A stretch of DNA of 6,447 bases from NCBI GenBank assembly GCA_012841425.1, contig DUUR01000225.1, forward strand, positions 1 through 6,447, in the 5' to 3' direction. This document shows positions 1-6,447 of this stretch, piece after piece. Position numbers and translations under genes: made by a program. The notes beneath the pieces were generated by a model. It was not told where the DNA came from. It worked only from the letters and a program-made list of their open reading frames with translations, and did not search any database. Positions within the stretch are counted from its first letter, which is position 1. The number at the start of each line of letters is the position of its first letter. The stretch comes from Bacteroidales bacterium. GTDB taxonomy: Bacteria > Bacteroidota > Bacteroidia > Bacteroidales > Dysgonomonadaceae.

Positions 1-1736
1 ATGACTACACTTTAAGAATGACAATTATGCCTCCATTTTGGTGGAATACATGGTCCATTATATTATACGTGTTGGTAATTATATCAGGTCTAATATATCT
101 GTTTTACTGGCTGCGTAAGAAAGATATTAAAAAAAATGAAGAGAGAATAATTGCGATTAATAAAGAGAAGGAAAAAGAAATTTACAAGTCGCAAATCGAA
201 TTCTTTACGAATGTATCTCATGAAATAAGAACACCGTTAAGCCTAATTATTGCACCACTTGAGCAAGCTATTGAAAATTCTGACGGAATGTCTGATTCAA
301 CAAAAGACAACTTAAATATTATGAGGAGTAATACGACACGGTTACTTACACTAGTAAATCAATTACTAGACTTCTCAAAAGTTGAAAAGGGTGGTATTCA
401 GGTTAACATGTCGAATCAACATATTCATACTATACTCACATCAGTATACAAACGTTTTGAACCTCTCATAAAGCACAACAAAATCAAATTTGAATATATT
501 AGCGATGATATTCAACTTGAGACCTTGACAGATTACGAAAATCTGACTAAAGCTATCAGCAACTTATTAAGTAACGCAATAAAATACACCAAAAATTATA
601 TTGCATTAATTTTTGAGGCAAATTATTCAGATAAGTTCTATAAAATATCAGTAAAAGACAATGGACATGGATTACCAGTAGACGAGGAACAGAATATCTT
701 CAACCCCTTTTACCAAGTAGCCGGACAAAACAAGTCGGGTACTGGCTTAGGGCTCTTTCTGGTAAAATCAATTGTACAAGCACTTGGTGGTAAAATAGAA
801 GTAGATAATAAAACTGGTGTGGGTCTTTCTATCTCAATGGTGCTCCCCAAAAAATCCAAATCTTCCCAATCGGAAACTTCTACAGATAATACGCTTCAAA
901 CTATATTTACTCACGAAGAACCCGTAGAAGATATCAATGAAACTACACCATGCTCAGACTCCGATGAAGAAAAACAGACTTTATTGTTGGTTGAGGACGA
1001 TGAGGAGTTGCTAAACTTTATTCGCAAACAACTAGAAGATGATTATATCATTTTTACAGCACATGATGGAGAAGAAGGATTAAATGTTCTAAAAAAAGAA
1101 GAGGTTGATCTTATTATTACCGATTTAATGATGCCGAAGATGGATGGCACTTCATTCTGCAGGATTGTGAAAAACAATTTCATGTGGAATCACATTCCGG
1201 TTATTATGCTAACAGCCAAAACAGCGATATTAACAAAGGTTGAAGCATTTGAAATAGGTGCCGATGCTTTTCTTGAAAAACCATTTAATATACAATACCT
1301 GGAAACTAGAGTCAGGAACCTACTTGAATCACGTAAATTATTATTCCAAAAGTATACACAAACTCCTTTTTCTACATTAAAGAGTATAGCAGGGAATGAA
1401 GCTGATGAAAAGTTTCTTATAGACCTCAATAACGTGATAGAAAACAACTTAGAAAATTCAGATTTCTCAATAAATGATTTAGCAACAGAAATGGGGATTA
1501 GTAGTTCGGGACTGTTTTCTAAAATAAAGAAAATATCTGGAGTGACACCCAACAAGCTTATTCAGTCTATGAGACTTAAAAAAGCTGCGGAGCTACTTAG
1601 TGAGGGTAAATATAGAGTTAACGAGATTTGTTACATAGTGGGATTCAATAATCCATCATATTTCTCTAAATGTTTTCAGAAACAATTTGGCAAACTACCA
1701 AAAGATTATATCAGTACTGACAAAGAAATTGAATAG
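1..1736 (+). CDS. Hybrid two-component system regulator (HTCS), C-terminal part; 5' end outside window
   Basis: Inner-membrane sensor that fuses kinase and transcription factor in one chain. The reading frame (codons from base 3) is open to the window edge, and the ATG at 18 is internal: the residues there (LRMTIMPPFWWNTW) match the end of the periplasmic Y_Y_Y domain that precedes the membrane helix in this family. Numbering from that ATG: membrane helix about 13-31; charged linker 32-60; HisKA with H-box NVSHEIRTP and phospho-accepting His68; HATPase_c with N-box around N182-N186, DNGHG at 214-218 and GTGLGL at 241-246; acidic, Ser/Thr-rich linker 280-318; receiver with D327/D328, phospho-acceptor D369, T399 and K421; AraC-type DNA-binding domain about 468-566, with the second helix-turn-helix around VGFNNPSYFSKCF. 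All key catalytic residues are intact. Full-length family members are roughly 1,300-1,400 residues, so the ligand-sensing propellers are missing here and the ligand cannot be judged. Such regulators usually control polysaccharide utilisation loci. Confidence 0.95.
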   Translation, partial: DYTLRMTIMPPFWWNTWSIILYVLVIISGLIYLFYWLRKKDIKKNEERIIAINKEKEKEIYKSQIEFFTNVSHEIRTPLSLIIAPLEQAIENSDGMSDSTKDNLNIMRSNTTRLLTLVNQLLDFSKVEKGGIQVNMSNQHIHTILTSVYKRFEPLIKHNKIKFEYISDDIQLETLTDYENLTKAISNLLSNAIKYTKNYIALIFEANYSDKFYKISVKDNGHGLPVDEEQNIFNPFYQVAGQNKSGTGLGLFLVKSIVQALGGKIEVDNKTGVGLSISMVLPKKSKSSQSETSTDNTLQTIFTHEEPVEDINETTPCSDSDEEKQTLLLVEDDEELLNFIRKQLEDDYIIFTAHDGEEGLNVLKKEEVDLIITDLMMPKMDGTSFCRIVKNNFMWNHIPVIMLTAKTAILTKVEAFEIGADAFLEKPFNIQYLETRVRNLLESRKLLFQKYTQTPFSTLKSIAGNEADEKFLIDLNNVIENNLENSDFSINDLATEMGISSSGLFSKIKKISGVTPNKLIQSMRLKKAAELLSEGKYRVNEICYIVGFNNPSYFSKCFQKQFGKLPKDYISTDKEIE

Positions 1737-1738
1737 AA

Positions 1739-2644
1739 TCATCCCCCAATATTAACATTAAAACCTTGTTTCTCAAAGAGAATTCTAATATGCTCAACCT
1801 TTGCTTGTGATGGTTTTGAAAAGCCTGTTTCATTATAGTCTCTTCCAAGTTTCTCAAACTTCTTTAAAGCAATATTGTGATATGGCAACAGTCCCACAGC
1901 TGAGGGTCCCCTCTTCAATCCACTCACAAAAGCGAGTGTTTCTCTAATATTCTCCTCATCACAATTTACACCCTCTACAAGTGGGATTCTTATCTGGTAC
2001 TCTTTACTACTATTAGAAATTAAATGAATATTGTAGAGAATTAAATCATTGCTCACACCTGTCCAACTCCTATGCTTCTCGCTGTTCATATGTTTCAGAT
2101 CATAGAGAAATAAATCAGTGTGTGGTAAAATCTCCTCAATCACTTTACTTTTAACATAACCCGATGTATCAATAGCACGGTGAACACCTGCTTCACCACA
2201 ACGAATCAAAAGGCTTTTCAGTTCATGATGATGCATCAGTGGCTCTCCACCTGAAAATGTTACTCCCCCACCCGAGTTATCCATTATATGAGTCTCTTTT
2301 AAAATCTCATCCATTATCTCATCTTCAGTATAATCTCTACCGCTCATCTCCATTGCTTTAGTAGGACATACTTCTGCACATTTTCCACAAAGCAAACATT
2401 TAGAAATGTCTGTTACGATTCCCCTTTCGGAAGTCAAAGTAAGCGCATTCTCAGAGCACACTGCAACACAATTACCGCACCCAATACACTTGCTCCTATT
2501 GTAAAGTTTCTCTTTTTTAAATGAAATACTTTCAGGATTATGGCACCAGTGGCATGAGAGAGGACAACCCTTGAAAAAAACAGTTATTCTCACACCTGGA
2601 CCATCGTTAATGGAGTATCTTTTGATATCAAATAGAAATGGCAT
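1739..2644 (-). CDS. hypE: Glycyl radical enzyme activating enzyme (radical SAM), probably for HypD
   Basis: Cytoplasmic radical SAM protein of 301 residues, the usual length for activases of this class. It reductively cleaves S-adenosylmethionine and abstracts a hydrogen from the glycyl loop of its partner. The SAM [4Fe-4S] cluster motif is C27-x3-C31-x2-C34. It is followed by a ferredoxin-like insert with two four-cysteine sets (C53/C56/C59/C63 and C83/C86/C89/C93) that would hold two more [4Fe-4S] clusters; PflA lacks this insert, while activases of dehydratase- and decarboxylase-type enzymes have it. The SAM-binding SGGEPL lies at 131-136. The gene starts 11 bp after the hypD stop on the same strand, so the two are almost certainly co-transcribed and this is the cognate activase. 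Specificity comes from this pairing, not from a motif. The symbol follows hydroxyproline dehydratase usage and must not be confused with hydrogenase-maturation hypE. The electron donor is not encoded here. The TGA stop lies 2 bp from the stop of the convergent regulator gene. Confidence 0.93.
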   Translation of the reverse strand: MPFLFDIKRYSINDGPGVRITVFFKGCPLSCHWCHNPESISFKKEKLYNRSKCIGCGNCVAVCSENALTLTSERGIVTDISKCLLCGKCAEVCPTKAMEMSGRDYTEDEIMDEILKETHIMDNSGGGVTFSGGEPLMHHHELKSLLIRCGEAGVHRAIDTSGYVKSKVIEEILPHTDLFLYDLKHMNSEKHRSWTGVSNDLILYNIHLISNSSKEYQIRIPLVEGVNCDEENIRETLAFVSGLKRGPSAVGLLPYHNIALKKFEKLGRDYNETGFSKPSQAKVEHIRILFEKQGFNVNIGG

Positions 2645-2655
2645 CGACTAAAGCT

Positions 2656-5019
2656 TTAAAAAACTTCGTTTTCAGTACGATCAATAATTTCCTGCTTCAA
2701 ATTATCATGCAGATCATTAAAATAATCACTGTAACCCGCCACACGCACCATTAAGTCGCGATACTCTTCTGGATTCTTACGTGCCTCTATTAGAGTGGCA
2801 TTATCCACAATATTAAACTGTATATGATGACCGCCAAGTGAAAAATAGCTTCGGATTAAACTTCCCAACTTGGCAATACTTTCGTCACTACTCAGCAAAC
2901 CAGGCAAAAAACGCATATTTAATAATGTTCCACCTGATTTTATCTGATCCAGCTTTCCGAGTGAGCGAATAACAGCTGTCGGTCCATGCGTATCAGCACC
3001 ATGTGCGGGAGAAGTTCCATCAGAGATTGCTTTTCCTGCCAAACGGCCATCGGGAGTTGCTCCCATAACATTTCCAAAGTAGTTATGGCAAGTAGTAGAG
3101 AGCATATTCATATGATATTTTCCTCCTTCTTTACCGTTTGGTCTATTATCAATTAAGTCAAACAAATCGTTGTATACCTTAACTGCAATATCATCAGCTT
3201 TTGAATCATCGTTACCAAAAAATGGCGTATTGTTGATAATCCGCTGACGTAAAACCTCCTCACCTGCAAAATTTACTGAGATAGCTTTCATTAATTGATC
3301 AGTGGTAATGGTTTTATCATCGAAAACATGTTTTTTGAAAGCCGAAAGAGAGTCTGCAACAGTTCCTAGTCCGGTACACTGTATGTAAGTTGTATTGTAT
3401 CTTGGACCTCCATTATAGTAATCGCGACCCTTTTTAATGCAATCATCTGTTATCACTGAGAGGAATGTTGCTGGAAAATATCTTGCATACATCCTATCTA
3501 TGTATTGATTTACCCTTATTTTCAGATCTATCACATAACGCAATTGTTTGTAAAAGGCATTATAGAGCTCTTCATATGTAGTGAATTCTCTAGGATCACC
3601 TGTCTCGATACCTACTTTTTTGCCAGTTACTGGGTTAATGCCATTGAATAGAGTCACTTCCAATATCTTGGGTACATTCAGATAGCCAGTCAGAAGATAT
3701 GCTTCTTTACCAAAAGCACCTACTTCTATACAACCACTACATCCACCTTCTCTGGCATCCTCAAGTGATTTTCCAGAACGAAGCATCTGCTGGATATAAA
3801 TATCCGGGTTAAAAATTGAAGGATAACCATAACCGCGACGAATCACTTTTATGGCAGAGTGAAGAAAGCGATTGGGTGTAACCGAAGAAATATGAACAGA
3901 GCTTCCAGGTTGCAAGATATGAAGCTCCTCAATAACTTCAAGCATCAGATATGACACCTCATTTACACCATCAGATCCGTTGGGTTTTACCCCACCGATA
4001 TTAATATTGGTGAAATCGTTGTATGTGCCGCTTTCGCTTGCAGTTACTCCTACCTTAGGAGGTGCAGGCTGATTATTTACCTTAATCCAGAAACAGCTTA
4101 TCAACTCCTTTGCTTCCTCTCTGGTAAGGCGACCTGCTTTCAGGTCTTCCTCATAGAATGGTGCCAGATGCTGATCAAAATGACCAGGGTTAAATGCATC
4201 CCAACCATTAAGTTCGGTAATAACTCCCAGATGAACAAACCAGTACATCTGTATTGCTTCCATAAAATTACGAGGAGCATGAGCTGGTACTCGTCTACAA
4301 ACCTCAGCAATCCTTAATAACTCTTTCACCCTTTTAGGGTTCTCTTCATGGCTTGCAATCTCTTCAGCCCTTTCGGCATGGCGCTCACCCAAACGGATCA
4401 AGGCATCGCAAGAGAGACTCATTGCTCTCAACTGCTCCTCCTTGTCAATTGCTTCTGGATCATTAAAATAATCTAGCTTGCTAATCGACTCCTCAATCTC
4501 ATTTTTAAAATCCAGCATACCTTTCTTGTAAATTTTCCCATCCAAACATGTATGCCCTGGAGCTCTCTGCTCCATAAATTCAGTAAAGAGTCCAGCTTCA
4601 TATGCATCCTTCCACTCATCTGGAACACGACTAAAAATTCTATCACGCTGCGAACGCCCTGTCCAGTATGGAATAACTTCACGACTGTAAGTCTCTATAT
4701 CCTCGTCACTAATTAAATATCGCTGTTGATCCCTACTATTTAGGACCTTTAAGTCTTCAACAGAATGACAAGTTAATTCTGGAAATGTAGATACAGATTT
4801 TGGTTTTTCTCCACGCTCACCAACAATTAATTCATCATCACCAATATATATATACTTCTTATTGCAGATTTCCATAAAATTCATTGCACGCATCATGGGG
4901 ATAGAATACTTCCCTTCGTTTTGCTTATAAAAAGAAGTTTCTATCAATGCTCTTTCTATTGATAGAGTAGCTGGTGCATTTACACTCTCATTACGTAGTC
5001 TGCTAATCCTTTCGTTCAT
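2656..5019 (-). CDS. hypD: Glycyl radical enzyme, trans-4-hydroxy-L-proline dehydratase
   Basis: Anaerobic cytoplasmic enzyme of 787 residues (HypD of Clostridioides difficile is about 789) expected to convert trans-4-hydroxy-L-proline to (S)-1-pyrroline-5-carboxylate and water. The N-terminal PFL-like domain is followed by the thiyl-radical loop GGCSGCIEVG, with catalytic C430 and base E432, and the C-terminal glycyl loop RVAGYSDYF with radical Gly762. There is no adjacent Cys-Cys pair as in pyruvate formate-lyase and no GCVEP as in choline or diol lyases. As I recall the C. difficile numbering, its active-site residues F152, H160, D278, S334, F340, C434, E436 and Y450 fall on identical residues here with a constant offset of four (F148, H156, D274, S330, F336, C430, E432, Y446), and G765 matches G762. 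This makes HypD the best call. Automatic pipelines may label it formate C-acetyltransferase. The activase gene follows after 11 bp. The MNERISRLR start is natural for the family; no Shine-Dalgarno is visible, as is common in Bacteroidota. Confidence 0.9.
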   Translation of the reverse strand: MNERISRLRNESVNAPATLSIERALIETSFYKQNEGKYSIPMMRAMNFMEICNKKYIYIGDDELIVGERGEKPKSVSTFPELTCHSVEDLKVLNSRDQQRYLISDEDIETYSREVIPYWTGRSQRDRIFSRVPDEWKDAYEAGLFTEFMEQRAPGHTCLDGKIYKKGMLDFKNEIEESISKLDYFNDPEAIDKEEQLRAMSLSCDALIRLGERHAERAEEIASHEENPKRVKELLRIAEVCRRVPAHAPRNFMEAIQMYWFVHLGVITELNGWDAFNPGHFDQHLAPFYEEDLKAGRLTREEAKELISCFWIKVNNQPAPPKVGVTASESGTYNDFTNINIGGVKPNGSDGVNEVSYLMLEVIEELHILQPGSSVHISSVTPNRFLHSAIKVIRRGYGYPSIFNPDIYIQQMLRSGKSLEDAREGGCSGCIEVGAFGKEAYLLTGYLNVPKILEVTLFNGINPVTGKKVGIETGDPREFTTYEELYNAFYKQLRYVIDLKIRVNQYIDRMYARYFPATFLSVITDDCIKKGRDYYNGGPRYNTTYIQCTGLGTVADSLSAFKKHVFDDKTITTDQLMKAISVNFAGEEVLRQRIINNTPFFGNDDSKADDIAVKVYNDLFDLIDNRPNGKEGGKYHMNMLSTTCHNYFGNVMGATPDGRLAGKAISDGTSPAHGADTHGPTAVIRSLGKLDQIKSGGTLLNMRFLPGLLSSDESIAKLGSLIRSYFSLGGHHIQFNIVDNATLIEARKNPEEYRDLMVRVAGYSDYFNDLHDNLKQEIIDRTENEVF

Positions 5020-5058
5020 ATTAGGTTTTAAATTCTAATTTATATATATATCTGGAAA
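5020..5058 (-). other. AT-rich spacer between the peptidase gene and hypD, with imperfect inverted repeat
   Basis: This 39-bp gap is the largest non-coding stretch in the window. On the coding strand it has a short alternating AT run (around 5041-5050), then an 18-bp imperfect inverted repeat at 5021-5038 (TTAGaaTTTAAAacCTAA, 7 of 9 positions pairing) that ends one base before the hypD ATG. No Bacteroidota promoter consensus (TTTG near -33, TAnnTTTG near -7) is visible and there is no GC-rich hairpin with a T-run. The simplest reading is an intra-operon leader. The AT richness resembles ordinary ribosome-binding regions in this phylum, so a regulatory role for the repeat is only a possibility. 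Confidence 0.4.
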
Positions 5059-6447
5059 TTACCTGAATGCCTTTTCTCTTTCGCACTCAACATCTTTTAT
5101 ACTCTTTGCAAGAGGCTTACCAAGTATTCGGCTTCCAGTTTCTGTAATCAATATATTCTCTTCGTTTCGAATACCCCCAAAATCTCTGTATTTGTTAACC
5201 GCTTCAAAATTGATAAAATCACTATTTATTCCATTCTTTTTCCAATGATCTATAAGTTCAGGAATAAAATAAATACCTGGCTCTATAGTTAACACAAAAC
5301 CTGGTTCAAGTTTTCTTCCCAGTCGCAGCGACTTTAATCCAAATTGTTTACTTTTGGGCTGACCATCATACCCAACAATCTCCTCACCCAGATTCTCCAT
5401 ATCATGTACATCAAGCCCCATAAGATGACCCGTACCACAAGGAAAGAACAATGCATGAGCACCATTGGCAACAGCCTCTTCTGTATTACCTCTAGTTAAA
5501 CCAAGAGCTTTGAGTCCATCAAATAAAATGGATCCTACCTGTAAATGCACATCTCTGAAATTTACACCTGGCTGAGCTAATTCAATAGCCTTGTTATGTG
5601 CTTCAAGTGTTATTTGGTATATCTCTTTTTGCTTATCTGTAAATTTACCCGATACCGGAAAGGTACTACTCATGTCGCCTGCATATCCAAGAGATGTTTC
5701 ATAACCAGCATCTAACAGAAACAAATCTCCATTTTTGATATAATTTCCATGATAATGATTATGTAAAAACTGACCATTTATTGTAGCTATTATAGGAAAT
5801 GCAATATTCCCCCCTGCAGCAAGGGCTACCTCATGCACCTTGGCAGTTACCATTGCTTCGGTCATTCCTTCTCTGGCATAATTCATTGCAGCCAAATGCA
5901 TGTCGGCAGTCACAGAAACAGCCTTTTCAATCTCTTCAATCTCCTCTTCAGACTTAATATTCCTTTGATTTGCAATAGCCGTAATAAACTCTTTATCAGC
6001 TTTTGCATTGGCTTCTGCTACAGAGTAATTTAGAAAACCCTTTAATTTCAGATAATGCTCAGCTCTATAGGGAGGAAGATATTTAATATTGCCAACATCT
6101 GTTTTATCAATAATTTTATGAAACTCAGATAAGCTTCCAGTATATTTCACACCCGATCTCTCAGCTATATCTTTTATATCGGGTTGAGAGCCAGTCCAAA
6201 CAATTGAGTCGATAGTTGGATTATCACCAAAAATATATTCTCGATCTTCATCAATGTCTATTAAAGCTATAAGATTGGGTTTACTGACACCAAAATAATA
6301 CAAAAAGCTACTATCCTGTCTATAAAAATATGTATTATCGGCATAATTTATGCCACACTCATCATTACCTAAAAACAATAACTTACCGTTACTGAATTCG
6401 GCTTTCAGCTTTTCTCTTCTCTTAATATAAACTTCTTTATCAAACAT
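5059..6447 (-). CDS. M24B metallopeptidase, Xaa-Pro aminopeptidase/prolidase-like
   Basis: Cytoplasmic dinuclear-metal peptidase of 462 residues that cleaves the bond before a proline in peptides. The N-terminal aminopeptidase P domain (about 1-140, with the YRQDSSFLYYFG segment at 42-53) precedes a pita-bread catalytic domain (about 170-440). Metal ligands are D246 (LLDAG), D258 (AGDMSS), H341 (GTGHLMGLDVHD), E389 (TIEPG) and E429 (GIRNEEN). H231 and H348 match the substrate-binding and proton-shuttle histidines of E. coli PepP (H243, H361), and R427 matches its R404, so the enzyme should be active. Sequence alone does not separate an aminopeptidase P from a dipeptide-cleaving prolidase, so I give no symbol. 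The ATG is the last codon of the window; MFDKEVYIKRR is a typical N terminus for Bacteroidota members, so the gene is probably complete, but its promoter lies outside. It is the first of three same-strand genes and may supply free proline or hydroxyproline to HypD. Confidence 0.93.
   Translation of the reverse strand: MFDKEVYIKRREKLKAEFSNGKLLFLGNDECGINYADNTYFYRQDSSFLYYFGVSKPNLIALIDIDEDREYIFGDNPTIDSIVWTGSQPDIKDIAERSGVKYTGSLSEFHKIIDKTDVGNIKYLPPYRAEHYLKLKGFLNYSVAEANAKADKEFITAIANQRNIKSEEEIEEIEKAVSVTADMHLAAMNYAREGMTEAMVTAKVHEVALAAGGNIAFPIIATINGQFLHNHYHGNYIKNGDLFLLDAGYETSLGYAGDMSSTFPVSGKFTDKQKEIYQITLEAHNKAIELAQPGVNFRDVHLQVGSILFDGLKALGLTRGNTEEAVANGAHALFFPCGTGHLMGLDVHDMENLGEEIVGYDGQPKSKQFGLKSLRLGRKLEPGFVLTIEPGIYFIPELIDHWKKNGINSDFINFEAVNKYRDFGGIRNEENILITETGSRILGKPLAKSIKDVECEREKAFR

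Larger units (their letters stand above)
1739..6447 (-). other. Predicted three-gene operon: peptidase, hypD, activase
   Basis: Three same-strand genes are separated by only 39 and 11 bp, with no internal terminator or promoter consensus visible. The order is peptidase first, then the glycyl radical enzyme, then its activase. The hypD-activase pairing is obligatory in function. The peptidase link is inferred from spacing. The operon may extend upstream of the window, where a transporter or a pyrroline-5-carboxylate reductase could be encoded. Confidence 0.6.

Noticed and set aside
1..20. ATG codons at bases 1 and 18 as the true start of the regulator gene.
   Set aside because: The frame of the ATG at base 1 stops at once (TAA at 13-15), and the ATG at 18 falls inside the conserved end of the Y_Y_Y domain with the frame open upstream.
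1190..1555. Open frame on the minus strand within the regulator gene.
   Set aside because: Antisense shadow of the receiver and DNA-binding domains, which are strongly conserved in the plus frame; it resembles no known protein.
1711..1720. Perfect 10-bp palindrome TCAGTACTGA near the end of the regulator gene, considered as part of a terminator for the convergent operon.
   Set aside because: Lies in coding sequence, gives only a very short stem with too small a loop, and is not followed by a clear T-run on either strand.
1770..1782. Short hairpin TTCTC-AAA-GAGAA just downstream of the regulator stop.
   Set aside because: Only five pairs, AT-rich, no T-tract after it, and inside the activase coding sequence; not a credible terminator.
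2649..2658. Perfect palindrome TAAAGCTTTA spanning the hypD stop codon and the spacer before the activase.
   Set aside because: Ten bases is easily reached by chance in AT-rich DNA and the position between two tightly linked genes suggests no site.
2656..5019. Pyruvate formate-lyase, choline TMA-lyase or diol dehydratase as the identity of the glycyl radical enzyme.
   Set aside because: No Cys-Cys active-site pair, no GCVEP loop, and pocket residues agree with HypD.
5833..6033. Short plus-strand open frame opposite the peptidase gene.
   Set aside because: Low-complexity shadow of the well-supported M24B coding frame.

Overview
The window looks like chromosomal DNA from an anaerobic member of the Bacteroidota, probably the Bacteroidales. 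Three things point there. The DNA is AT-rich with no clear Shine-Dalgarno sites. There is a hybrid two-component regulator (HTCS) of the type typical of that phylum. There is also an oxygen-sensitive glycyl radical enzyme with its activase. I cannot name the genus.

Layout: bases 1-1736 (+ strand) hold the C-terminal part of an HTCS gene: one membrane helix, histidine kinase, receiver and AraC-type DNA-binding domain. Its periplasmic sensor part lies outside the window. Only 2 bp later, and converging on it, is a minus-strand block of three genes, read from high to low coordinates. First is an M24B Xaa-Pro aminopeptidase/prolidase-like peptidase (6447-5059). After a 39-bp gap comes a glycyl radical enzyme that I assign to trans-4-hydroxy-L-proline dehydratase, HypD (5019-2656). 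After an 11-bp gap comes its radical-SAM activating enzyme (2644-1739). The window is almost entirely coding and has no gene-free stretch over 39 bp. I saw no RNA gene, mobile element or CRISPR array.

How the genes may work together: the peptidase would cut bonds before proline or hydroxyproline in imported peptides, such as collagen fragments. The activase would install the glycyl radical on HypD. HypD would dehydrate free trans-4-hydroxyproline to (S)-1-pyrroline-5-carboxylate, which can be reduced to proline or oxidised to glutamate by enzymes not present here. The HypD and activase calls rest on clear motifs. The peptidase link is inferred from gene order. Control by the neighbouring HTCS is possible but unsupported, because such regulators usually govern glycan-use loci.
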